From Isoetes taiwanensis (Eukaryota > Streptophyta > Lycopodiopsida > Isoetales > Isoetaceae), in contig JAJEKV010000083.1 of NCBI GenBank assembly GCA_021234155.1, positions 588,332-652,331 of the forward strand: a stretch of 64,000 bases of DNA. The letters are read 5' to 3'. Below, in pieces: positions 1-10,042 of this stretch. Numbering within the stretch: position 1 is the stretch's first letter; each line of letters starts with the position of its first letter. The position numbers and the translations under genes are program-made. The notes below the pieces were generated by a model. It saw only the letters and a list, made by a program, of their open reading frames with translations. It did no database searches and was not told the origin of the DNA.

Positions 1-761
1 GAAGGGGCGACCGGCTCGCGAAGGAGGTTCGTGTTCGACTCATGACGCATCCCTCCGGTGTGTAAAGGCCTACCGGGATATGCAGAGACTAGGTCTAATG
101 GTTTGCCACCGAAAGGGCAAGGCATGGGCTCGACACCCGTGGAGTGGAGTTCACTTTCCAGTGGGTTAAGTCGAATAAGGGCAGTGGCCCTCTAGTCGCC
201 TTGAGTCAGCATGGAGACCTCTGGTGGGAGTGATCCCTACCGCCCCATCGAATCGGGAGATGCAACCCGGGGAATAGCCCCTTGGCTATGCATCCGGGCG
301 GCTGGTCGGTCCCAACACTCTTCAACCTACTCGCAAAGTGTGCAGGGAGGGGCGGATGGAGTGGACAACCCAATGCCATGTTCTTATGCCAGCCCAATCC
401 ATTGTCACGCACTGCATGCGCAATGAACTCTGGAGACCCAAGCTTGTCAGTCATCCCCCGGAGTCTGAGCCTTGGGTAGGAACTCCCTTTGTATTGTGCT
501 GATCTTTGTCTATGCAGATGTTGATGTGCCACCTTCGAGGTGGATATATTATGTTGTGCTACTGACGTGTATGTTTACGCTTCCGCAGCTAGGTAGGCCC
601 TGAGGGAGACGGGGTAAAATGACCCCTTCATTCTTCCCACTGTGGACTCCAGACGGTCACAGTGATATGTGGAGGGCCCTGTATCAGTATGGAGCTGGTA
701 TGGGGGATGAACTCCTGTTTGTATACGGTGCGGGCATCGTATATGAGTAGGGGACGTCACA
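1..761 (+). repeat. 5' LTR, truncated by window start
   Basis: This stretch aligns end to end with 10043-10820. It ends GGGGACGTCACA immediately before the primer-binding site. Short ORFs on both strands here are also found in the other LTR and match no protein I know, so I do not call them genes. Differences between the two LTRs include repeated CTG or CAG in the right copy against CG in the left copy. Confidence 0.85.
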
Positions 762-762
762 G

Positions 763-774
763 TGGTATCAGAGC
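763..774 (+). other. primer-binding site for initiator tRNA-Met
   Basis: TGGTATCAGAGC follows the LTR end with one base between. This is the standard plant retrotransposon primer-binding site, complementary to the 3' end of initiator tRNA-Met. It fixes the left LTR end at 761 and the element orientation as plus. Confidence 0.9.
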
Positions 775-969
775 AATGTTCTTGGAGACCAAGAGCAAAG
801 CACTGGCCATGTTCCCAGTAGTACTAACTTGATAGGATCCTCAAACCTCGAAAAAGTGGGAAAATTTTTTTCTCATTTTTTTTTAGTATGTGCTAAGCTA
901 ATAACAGTTAAGTGAATTGGAACATAATAAGACTAAAAATAGTGAGCCAAAACCTTCTCAGGCAAGGTG

Positions 970-1036
970 GTCTCACACGTCGCGCCTGGTCAAAGAACTG
1001 AACTTTAGTTTTTGAGCAGGGCGCTACGTGTGAGAC
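970..1036. repeat. palindromic element, copy 1 (upstream of H3-fusion ORF)
   Basis: This is a 67 bp imperfect palindrome. The left arm begins GTCTCACACGTCGCGCC and the right arm ends GGCGCTACGTGTGAGAC. The inner halves are also complementary (AACT..TTTAG against TAGTTTTTGA), so the strand could fold into one long hairpin. It is the first of four copies in this element, two before each of the first two ORFs. Confidence 0.85.
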
Positions 1037-1135
1037 ATTGAGCCAAGAAAAGTAATATGGTAAGGCGAGTTCCAAGCTAAGAATTAGTTAGAATAGTATG
1101 TTTAAATCACTTAAATTACTTAAAAATGTGTAAGA

Positions 1136-1200
1136 TCTCACACGTCGCGCCTGGTCTAAAAACTAAACTCTAGTTTTTGAACAGGGCGCTACGTGTGAGA
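1136..1200. repeat. palindromic element, copy 2 (upstream of H3-fusion ORF)
   Basis: Second copy, with the same arms as copy 1. It lies about 100 bp from copy 1 and about 100 bp upstream of the TATA box. Copies 1 and 2 share the right-arm version ACGTGTGAGA. Confidence 0.85.
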
Positions 1201-1301
1201 CCAATAATTAGAAATCTCTGAAATAAGTGTATGTTTTAAGTAAATAGGTGCCTTGGCACGTTAAATAGAGCAACTTAGATTTTGACCTAAAATTGCCCAA
1301 G

Positions 1302-1311
1302 CTATAAATAG
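1302..1311 (+). promoter_or_regulatory. TATA box of the H3-fusion gene
   Basis: CTATAAATAG lies 97 bp upstream of the ATG at 1399, downstream of two palindromes. The same decamer with the same arrangement precedes the second ORF. A transcript starting about 30 bp downstream would have a 5' leader of 50-70 bases. Confidence 0.6.
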
Positions 1312-1398
1312 ATGTAGACCCCCCCCATTTGTACGTTCCCGCCTCAGAAATCTGCTCCATCTCCCTAAGGCGATCATCGGATTGACGAGCCGTCGAAC

Positions 1399-2746
1399 AT
1401 GGCGAGAACCAAACAGACTGCCAGGAAGGCCCGCCCAGGCGAATCTCCCAGCGCCCATGATCCTGCCCTGATACAGAGAATGCTCCAGGAGCACCTTCTC
1501 AGACAGGACCAGTCTTCATCGAGTGAGGAAGCAGCTTCGGACGAACACCAAAACGAGGGATCCCAGCAGAACGAGGAAGATGCAGACTCCGATGCGGGAA
1601 CAGAGATCCTAGATGAAGAGCAGCCGGACGTCATGCAGAAGATTCTCGACGAAGTGGAAGAGTAGGAAAGGAGGAAGAAGCTGGAACAAGACCGGGTGGC
1701 CGAGGAATGTGAGGAGCAGAGGCAGCCGACTCCCAAGCCAACCATCGAGGAGCAACGCGAAGCTTGGGTTCGAGAGAAGGAGGCTGAAGAGCGAGAGGAG
1801 CAAAGGGAGGCAATGCTCGAGCCAAGCGAAGCACAGGATCTCGCCGCATGGATCAAAAAGCACGAAGCAAAAGAACGCCGCCGAGAAAGGAAGAGGGAAG
1901 AAAAGAAGAGGAAGAGAGAGCAGGAGGAGGCGAAAACAGCAGAGGAACTGAAGAAGAAGAAGGGGAAATTTGTGGTGAGCCCAAGGAAGCTCAAGGAAGT
2001 TCCGCAAACAAAGAAGCCCAACCCTAAGATCGTGATCACTGAACGGTCAGCTGACCAGCCCCCGCCCTCCTCCGACGACTCAGAAGACGAAGACTACAAC
2101 CCCAACACTGAAGGTGGAAGCTCTTCGAAACTCCCAGGCGACGAGCAGGCAATACCCGATCAGGAGCAGCCCGACCTGGAGCAGCAGGATCAAGTACAAA
2201 AGCCCTCTCCATACCCGACTTGGGACAGGAAGAAACAGCCACGGACTGCCCACGAACCCCGTCAAGATCTATGAAAGGAAGATGAGGGAACATGAGGCGT
2301 ACATGAAGAAGTGGGAGGCTTACAACTCCTACTATCAGGAGAATAGGGTACGGACCATCAAGGGCGGACATCCAACGAAGAGCCAGACACTAAGGCCGCC
2401 ACCACCAAAGCCCAAGGCCCCTAAGAAGCCAGCCAAGAAGAAGCCCAGCAAGAAGGAGACTGAGAGAAGAGCGCTAAGAGAGATTAGGCACTTCTAGTGT
2501 AGTTACGGCCTCCTAATTCCCCGTGCCCCCTTTGCTCGTTTAGTTAGAGAAGTCATGCAAGACTTCAACACTAGCATGAGGGTCACAGACGAGATGCTGC
2601 TGGCACTGTAGGAAGCGGCGGAGCAGAGAATAGTGCAACATTTTGAAGACTCGACGGCTTGCACTGTTCATGCAAAGCGAGTAACCCTCATGAGGAATGA
2701 CATGCAATTAGCTAGTTTAATTAGATCCCAAATAAACATTTTGTAA
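1399..2746 (+). pseudogene. histone H3 fusion protein: H3 tail + charged insert + H3 fold
   Basis: The ATG at 1399 has a good context (AACATGG). The protein opens M-ARTKQTARK, the first nine residues of histone H3, and then diverges. A Ser/Glu-rich acidic stretch, a long Glu/Lys/Arg-rich probable coiled coil and a Pro/Lys-rich basic stretch follow. From about 2471 the reading is RRALREIRHF, then (2498-2731) a 78-residue segment that aligns without gaps to H3 residues 56-133, including PFARLVREVMQDF and HAKRVTLM. By my hand count about half the positions equal canonical H3, recalled from memory. Loop 1 has the H3 length, not the longer CENH3 length. The full reading is about 448 residues against about 135 for H3. 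It is interrupted by TAG at 1663, 2495 and 2609 and by one frameshift near 2235-2272. H3 wraps DNA in nucleosomes; what this fusion would do is unknown. It could be an old capture or a once functional element protein. Confidence 0.85.
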
Positions 2747-2881
2747 ATAATCAAAAAAAAAATTGTAATATAAATCAATTTTGAGTACTTTATGTGTCTA
2801 AACTTGTTTAATTAGGACAAGTTAGCAAGTAGTAGCTTTTGTTTTAGTAAAATAGCACATTTTCAGAGCAAAAAGTGTGAT

Positions 2882-2948
2882 GTCTCACACGTCGCGCCTG
2901 GTAAAGAAACTAAAGTTTAGTTTTTGGACGAGGCGCTACCTGTGAGAC
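2882..2948. repeat. palindromic element, copy 3 (upstream of second ORF)
   Basis: Same palindrome as at 970 and 1136, but with a right arm reading CTACCTGTGAGAC. Copy 4 shares this variant, so copies 3 and 4 form a subtype distinct from copies 1 and 2. Confidence 0.85.
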
Positions 2949-3107
2949 CTTGCCCAAATTTGCCCAAAATAGCTCCTAACTTGATTCAATTCTGCCTAAT
3001 TCTTGGGATCAAACTTGGGGTCAATTCTGCCTAATTTGATGAGTCTGTCATCCTTACACCCTTATTTTACCCAAATTGAACATGTTTTGATCAAAATGGG
3101 ACTGATG

Positions 3108-3172
3108 TCTCACACGTCGCGCCTGGTCAAGAAACTAAAGTGTAGCTTTTGAACGAGGCGCTACCTGTGAGA
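3108..3172. repeat. palindromic element, copy 4 (upstream of second ORF)
   Basis: Fourth copy, with the TCTCACACGTCGCGCC left arm and the CTACCTGTGAGA right-arm variant. It lies about 190 bp upstream of the TATA box of the second ORF. Confidence 0.85.
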
Positions 3173-3360
3173 CCTCCTACCATTTCTTCACCATAACTTG
3201 TCCAAATGATCTCCAACTTATTATGTTAGGATCTTTAGGTAACCCAGTCATGCTCAAACCCTTAAATTAGTCTTCCAATTCCCATTTAGACCTCATAGGC
3301 TAGAATTGCCCAACTCCAAGAATTTTCCAAGTCACCAAAAATTAGGGTTTCCCCCTTTTT

Positions 3361-3370
3361 CTATAAATAG
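3361..3370 (+). promoter_or_regulatory. TATA box of the second cargo gene
   Basis: CTATAAATAG, identical to the box at 1302, lies 123 bp upstream of the ATG at 3484. It sits downstream of two palindromes, as in the first unit. Confidence 0.6.
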
Positions 3371-3483
3371 GTCCCTCATTTCTTACGTAGCACCCTACGA
3401 ATTTGCTCCTGCCCCCTTAGCCGATTTCCCAGCTCTCTGAGGTGCTCTTGCATCCGTTTGCTAGTCTCTTCCTCGCTAGACTC

Positions 3484-4087
3484 ATGGCAACCTCTGATTT
3501 CAGGCGATGGTACAGCGTCAGCGCTCATGCTGCCGAGGCTGACGTCGATGAGATTTTCCGGGTCTTCTGGAAAGAAATAGATGTCCAAGCAACCTTGCAC
3601 GCAACCCCAGCATATAGCAGAGTCCTGTTTGAATTCCAAGCTAGGGTAGAGCCATCTTTAGTGCAGCTCCCACCTTGCATAGGCTACTTTGTTCCTAGGC
3701 AATCCCTTCAAGCAGCCTTAAGCGATGTTCCAAACATTGCCAAGTATCTCACAAACAAGGCCCAAGTGCATGCTCGAGCCAATGGTCCCGGATCATCCAG
3801 CAGGACCAAGTACTTCTCTTTTCAACGTGCTTTAGCAATTTTTCTTACCCACCGTGACGAGAACCCCATGGGAGAAACCTCCATTCCCCCCATGGACGTG
3901 GACCCATAGCCACGCTGAAGAAGACAACAGCTCCTTTCGCGACACTCTGACGGAGGAGCAAGAAGGAAAAGAAGAAGACGAGGAGTCAGAAGAAGAGGAT
4001 GAGGACTACGTCGAGCTCGACCCAGCGGAAGAGGGTGAAAGTATGCTAGTGGGTATCAAAACCATGCGTCCGGACGCATGCTTATAG
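3484..4087 (+). CDS. unknown cargo protein with acidic C-terminal tail
   Basis: The ATG at 3484 is the first ATG of an open frame that reaches TAG at 3907-3909. A +1 shift near 3900 joins a highly acidic segment rich in Glu and Asp (EEDEESEEEDEDYVELD) that stops at 4087. Total length would be about 200 residues. I do not recognise the family. The central part (DVDEIFRVF to NIAKYL) shows a weak resemblance to the H2A histone fold, including VPR followed by a Leu/Ala helix, but too weak to call. The acidic tail would suit a chromatin-binding or chaperone-like protein; that is inference. It shares promoter layout with the H3-fusion gene, which suggests co-expression. Confidence 0.5.
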
Positions 4088-4555
4088 CAGGGTTTTTGCC
4101 CGCTTAAAGCACCCCTGCTTTTGCTTAATCTGGGTGCCGATGGGTGTAACTGCCGATCATTTTTCGCCCTTCATATACGCGCACGCCCACCTCCCGAACG
4201 AACCGTTAGGAAAATGATTGTGGGATTTTGGCTGGATTTTCCTTTGAAAGTGGTGTGGTAGTACGTTGCAAATTGGATTACTTCGTCATGGCCCGCGAAA
4301 ATTCTCCCTCCAATTCACTTATCCTCCCTCTCTCAGGAATACCGGCCTGGAGGCAATCACACGTTTAGCATTGGATTTTCGGCCTGATAAATCCCAATAC
4401 AGTGTTCAGATTTGTTGGATGTCAATGCAACACAGAAATATCACGTGAAGATCCGGTTTCCTCCGCAATTTACAAGAAATTGGATGCGGCGAGAAAAAAG
4501 AGAATCTGTCTTTAAATAAGATGAAAAAGCAGCGGTTGAACAGGAGGATCTGAGC
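4088..4555. other. no recognised gene
   Basis: Non-coding stretch between the second cargo ORF and the decayed transposase-like gene. I see no clear terminal repeats here that would mark the left edge of a nested DNA element. Confidence 0.5.
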
Positions 4556-7500
4556 ATGAGACGCGGGCAAGAAATAGCCAAGCAAGTATTTGATTACTTC
4601 AATAAGCTCACCAAAAAGCATTCACCCGAACTCAAGGCCGATGTGATGAAGAGGGTGGTTCATCACCACGAAATGGAAATCTCAGAACCTGGAATTTTGC
4701 CAAATCCAAAGGAGTGCAAAGGCGTGGGGTGCTTTGCTCAACAACTTGAAGCGGAACAATGGCAGCCACAAAGAGGCAAAGGAACCATGATATTTGGAGA
4801 GCCAGAACCTCCACACTTGTGATGGCTTCTTCCACAAAATCGAGATGCAATTCCACTATGGCAGGGCTGTTAGGTACATCTAATTCTTGCTTTCATGCCT
4901 GTGCTTCTTCATGCTTTCAAGTGCTTGTATCTGCTGAGTGATGCTGGCTGGGATATGTTCATTGATTAATGTGCAATATTTCTTATGATAGGTTGCATGA
5001 GGTCAACTATTGCAACTGCTGCATTAAGGAAATCGGAAGCCTTCCTTGGAAATGGTTCGTGGTCTTGTTTCCAAAGGAGGTTGAGGTGCGATTCTCTCAC
5101 CCCTGCTTGCAAGGAAAGCATAACAGAATTCTGGAAACAAAATAGCAGAGTCTCTCCTTGCAAGAAAGATGTTGTGAACACTGTTGGAGAGTCAGGCTTC
5201 CGAATTTCTTATCCCTTGCACCTTATGGAGGTCACACAGGTACAAGTTTCCATACATTCTTTTTTTTTTGCTATTATTGCATAAATATTCCTAACCAAAG
5301 GCCACCATTCAGCTGCAGCTATATCAACAATACAAAAAGGCACATCCTGAACACCCTGTTTGCTTAAAGGCTTTCGAGAAGTTGAAGCCTATTTATGTAA
5401 AGAAAGTATCAGAAAGGGAAACCTGTTGTTGCATATACCATATGAAGTTGGAGTATGCGGGGTAGCACCGGGGAATGCATTGAGGTCGTAAAAACGGATT
5501 CCATGGTGAAGAGTGCAAGTGCACCTGCGAGGTCTGTGGACCTGGTGAGAATTGTCTGGCCAGCCAACATACGTATGACTCAACCAGCGAGCTCTGGAGG
5601 GCTGTGGTTTGCAACAAGAGCGAGGGTGAAGAATGGTATAAACATGACTGCTTGATGCAGACATGTCAGAAGTGTGGCATAAAAAGTCTTCGTATATGTC
5701 CAAGAGAAAGAGAGAATCATGAGTTCTTGCTTGAATGGAAGACGTTTGAAAAGGTAATACTCTCTTTATTGCTTCTTTGAAGCATGCCGATATGTCTTTG
5801 AAGCATGCTGATATGTGCTTTGTGCTTTCAACATGCGCTAATCTTACGTAATATGTTGTTCTGATTTCGATGGACGAGAAGAAGCCGGTGGAGTTGCGGC
5901 TGCGTTACCAAGGAAGTGCCGGTGGCGAAAAGAAAAGATCCAATGCCACCAAGAAGGGAAACAAAAGTAAGAAATCCAAGGTATTTGGTGGGACCACGAC
6001 TGAAGCTCTTTGCACAAGTTGAGAAGAAGGAAACAAAAGTAAGAAATCCAAAGGTATTTGGTGGGACCACTGAAAATTTCTTTACACAAGTTGAGAAGAA
6101 GGGAAACAAAAGTAAAGAAATCCAAGGTATTTGGTGGGACCACGGCCTGAAGGCTGCAAACACAAGATGAGACCTCAAATGGCAAGGGGAAAAAAAAGAA
6201 AGGACCAAAGTCGGTCCTTAGATTGTCTTACAAGAGAAGAGCGGCGGTGAAGGATTTCATTTCATATCGTGTTCCACATTGAAGATATTAGGTGCCACAC
6301 AATTCTGAGGGCTAGATGGCGAGCCATGCAATTGAGGGGGTTACGGACAATATCAAGATGACACCATTGTTTACGTAATTGATTTTTGCGAGAGAATTAC
6401 AAACATAAAAATACAAAGGGAGGTTCAAAGCCAAACATTGGCACAATGACCGGATAACAATTCTCGTCCACATCACATTATAGGATGGACGGCGGCTCTC
6501 CGGGATGAAGAAAGCTATTGAAGGAAACCCATTTTTTACTTGAGTGATGACAAGCTTCATGACACTCTTTTTGTGCAAAGACTTGTCTTAGAAAGCACAA
6601 TTCATGGCTAGTATCAAATGGCTTTGTAGAATTCTCGGGCATATAGTTTGGTCGGATGGTTGTTCTAGCCAATTCAAATCTGCCCGACCATTCTATTTCC
6701 TACCAAGATATCACCACGAGCTAGGGAAAGAAATAATATGGAATTTCTTTGGGACAGCCCATGGTAAGGGAGAGCACGCGATGGGCAAGGGGCGATCCTT
6801 AAGGGGCATTCACTAGAGAGCAGCTCAAGTATGATGGAGTGAGATTTAGGGTGCTGGCGATGCACGTGAATTCGCTTACGCAATGGAATGAAGGTGCCGA
6901 AAGCAGGGGACATCAAGAGGTAATATGCTTTCATCCGCATTCATCCGCTTTTAACGTGCTTTAATCCGCTTTAAAATGTGCTTTCATCCGCTTTATCTGC
7001 CGTGGTATTCTTTGTATTGTGCCTCAGATGCTTGTATGTGACTGCAATACTTGTTGCCGGGCTTTTGCGTGCGGTACCAGTTCATTGGAAAGGATGATGT
7101 TGATAGGATGAGGCGGGTTGGACTGTGCTAGGGTAGAAGGGACCAAGATTATACACAAAGGGACATACTTGGCCAAATCAAGCACAAAGGGTGGCTCATA
7201 GAGGTTTAAGTTGTTTCGTGGTAGCTGTTTGAAAGGAAAGCGGTCATCTTGTGTGAACAAGGAGAGGTTAAAGAATTGGAAATATGTTACTCTAAAGCCG
7301 TAAAAGTCTCTTGGTGAAGGTAATGAAGACGAGATCGATGAGGCATTTTTGAAGGTGATGGAGAATGGCTTAGTGGAAACATAGAGGAAGGTGATAACTT
7401 TCTTTGTTGTAGAGGAGGGAAATCAGGAGAATGCAGATTTCTATGTGGTGAAATGTGTTAAGCCGAGGCATATCCTGATGTAATTGTCAAGGATAGCCGG

Positions 7501-7695
7501 GTCGAACCTTCAATGTCGATGAACATGTGTTGGCTGGTTTGTACTATCTTTGTCAAAGACGATGGTACTTGGGAGCCGCTTGAAGACAAAGGCCCCGACC
7601 TTCGGTCTGATCATCACGTATCAGCTATCAAGTTTGAGATGAATCGATTCACGGCACCAACAGATTTTCCCTTGATCGGGCTACTCACCGGATGA
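4556..7695 (+). pseudogene. decayed transposase-like gene, SDGCxxQFK / FFGTxHGKGEH family
   Basis: Several frame-broken pieces read as one protein. 4991-5239 gives a segment with ITEFWKQNSRVSPCKKDVV. After an apparent intron, 5313-5460 gives FEKLKPIYVKKVSERETCCC. 5490-5755 is Cys-rich (CKCTCEVCGPGENC, TCQKCG). Around 6340-6420 comes VIDFCENYKHKN, around 6540-6600 SDDKLHDTLFVQR, and 6604-6800 contains HIVWSDGCSSQFKSARPF and NFFGTAHGKGEH. A C-terminal part near 7435 reads ADFYVVKCVKP. I recall this set of motifs from uncharacterised transposon-like proteins of animals and plants but cannot name the superfamily. The breaks make it a pseudogene. The FCP1-like fragment at 8208-8756 faces it. Confidence 0.6.
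5952..6145 (+). repeat. tandem repeat, ~3 units of ~70 bp
   Basis: Three imperfect units each contain AAACAAAAGTAAGAAATCCA followed by GGTATTTGGTGGGACCAC. It lies inside the transposase-like pseudogene in a Lys/Ser-rich linker, with frame changes between units. Confidence 0.8.
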
Positions 7696-8207
7696 TCATT
7701 TGATGCGCCATATGAAGGTTGAATATGCTCCGACCTAGTTGTTTTATCATTTTGACAGGTCTGTAGTTACTTGTGTACTTGTCTCAAATTTTGATCATTA
7801 TATTGGAGACAATGCTTGTGAGACAAGTTTTGTAGTATTGGACTGCTGTATTGGAGTATTTTAGTATTGGAAACAATGCTTGTAGTATTGGAGAGTAAGC
7901 TTGATATATATAACAGAAAATTGTTCACTCAAGATTAGAGACATCTTACAAGATCACTCAATACTCAAGATAACACAAAGTAATCATGCATATATATTAC
8001 AAAAAAGTAGTATACAATGGTTACTTCATGAGTCATCGAAGTCTTCAAAGTTTTTCATGCTAAATCGCCGCCGAGGAAGGGTGCCCAGCCAGACTACCTT
8101 TGTACTTCAAGAGGAGCATTGAGGATATAGTAGGCGAGACAAGGTAGTTGTTGAGACAGTAATCCAGACTTGCAACTGTCTCCGGGGCCAACTATGCATC
8201 AGTGAAA

Positions 8208-8756
8208 TCAATTTGTGAGATCGTTTCCTGTACTGTATGAGAACACAAGTATTCCAAAGGTGGACACACAAACTTCTCCAAAAAATTGTCCTCTTCTTGC
8301 CCCTTGAAAGGCATAACAGGAACGGTTGTGTGTGCAGGGTTTAGAAACCCTTTGTGAAATTTTGTCATCAACCAAGAAAATCATATCATGATATTGAGGA
8401 AAATCCTCAAGTACAACCTTCAACTCCTTGAAAAATGTTGTTTTCTCAGGTGGTTGGATGCTCGCATGCATAGCAATGCTCTTGACCATATATCTTCAAG
8501 AATCTGGTGCACAAATCGGGAACAATGCATCCATCATATCCCTTGTATTCTGAAGTAAAGAAGCACTCCAAATCACAACATCAAACCTCTGCAGTGCCCA
8601 CTCCACAAACTCATGATACCCTGGTCTGCAAATGAGGTACTTACTTGCAGTTTCTTTTACAACATGTCTCGTTTGTGGTGGATGCAAGATTTTCCCATTC
8701 ATTCGCCTCTGTTGTGTACGTGCGTGCCCGATTACACCATTTATGTCAAGCACCAT
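8208..8756 (-). pseudogene. FCP1/SCP-like HAD phosphatase fragment (DxNG variant)
   Basis: Two adjacent minus-strand frames together give an FCP1-like CTD-phosphatase domain: MVLDINGV (HAD motif I region), RPGYHEFVEWAL, FDVVIWSAS, then FKELKVVLEDFPQYHD and IFLVDDK (motif IV region). The first Asp of motif I is present but the usual second Asp is Asn (DING). The same D-x-N-G occurs in the intact relative at 28502-29464. The fragment lacks much of the middle and has a frame break near 8490. It is oriented tail to tail with the transposase-like pseudogene, as in the second copy of this pair near 28-30 kb. Confidence 0.7.
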
Positions 8757-9400
8757 GCACTTCCGTCACGGGTCTCCATCCCTCGATGTTTGCAACCCCG
8801 CCATTCGATGTGGCCGCATCGCGTGCTTGTGCGGCCTTTGGTGGCTTTGGGAAGTGCTATCACGACGCGTCCGGCATGTTTTTGCAAACTTCTTTGGACT
8901 ACGGTTTATCTTTGCTACCGGATGATGGAGAGTGCCGATAGCCATAGTTATATACATCCTTATCTCAGTATCTCCCCGTCCCCAATGTATGGGTGTTTTC
9001 GGCTATCGGTAACCCTTACCAAGTGGTGGCTTAGGGACTAGGTGGTTTGTCAACCCCGCCCACGAAACTACTTTCCTTGGTCTCTGCAAAATCAAAAAGT
9101 GGTTCTACAATTACCAACTTGAAACTTGCGAGTAACATTATGCCAAGTGAAATAAGACAAGTAAAATAACCGCTTGATCTTAAATATTGGATTGCACCTT
9201 TTATATGTAATAGGTTGTTTTTGCACTTTGGTTTCTTCATTATCTCATGTTTCTTCTCTCACTATCTTGACCCGTGAGTCAAAGCACCACTTGTGGCTGC
9301 CTTCTCCTTCAAGCAGCAAATGCATATTGATCCCTAGGTTGAAACTTCGAAATAAATTTTTACAAGGACACAATAAGGGAAAATAAATATATTACGTATT
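8757..9400. other. no recognised gene
   Basis: Scattered short ORFs on both strands with no motif I know. It lies between the FCP1-like fragment and the start of the 3' LTR region. Confidence 0.4.
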
Positions 9401-10042
9401 AAACAAAAACCTTTTAAGCGATCGTTTTGGCACCCTAGGGGCAACTTGCAATGGTGCGACGCCAAGAAATGCGCACTTTAGACCTTAACCCATTAAAGGC
9501 GGACCAAGGGTCATGGAAACCCCTAAACCTAGCCCGACCTACATAAGGCACCAAACCCTAACTTTCCCTTTTTGCTTCACGGACCTTCCGAGCTTCGCTT
9601 CGATTCGCGCTGAGGAGTCAATTCCAACTCGAGATCTGCGCGTGCGCCCGGCTTTCGATTCTCCCGGCTGCATTCGACCGATTCCGGGCGAATAGAGATA
9701 TGGGCGCTAACCGGATCAAGAGGAGTGAACCAGGGATCAGGTATTCGGTCGATTTAATAGCCTAAACCTTATTCCAGCCATCGAACCGATAGGTTTAGCC
9801 TATTAGATTACCCTCAGTAGCCAAGCAGATCCCGAGACTGACCCTAACTAAAGAACCTAACTCTATGATATAGATTAGTTCTTATTTCTTATGATGATGT
9901 GATGGAAGGATGTATTCTGTGAACTCATTGTATGGGGAAGGAGGGGTAGAGACTTAAAGCTTAGTAGTTGATGCTCCTAGCTAGTCCCTCTTAGTGCATT
10001 ACTAGATTTCGGCCTGTGTACAAGAACCACACCTGGTTGTGG

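Larger units (their letters stand above)
2747..3360. other. spacer between the two cargo genes
   Basis: AT-rich non-coding DNA containing palindrome copies 3 and 4. I see no ORF of note. It appears to combine the 3' end of the H3-fusion unit and the upstream region of the next unit. Confidence 0.6.

Noticed and set aside
206-591. Minus-strand ORFs in both LTRs giving MAHQHLHRQRSAQYKGSSYP
   Set aside because: Present in both LTR copies because the LTRs are repeats. It matches no known family, and indels between the copies change the frame, so it is not a gene.
1374-2039. Long Ser/Phe/Cys-rich minus-strand ORF opposite the H3 fusion
   Set aside because: Shadow of Glu/Lys-rich coding on the plus strand; composition is explained by the complement.
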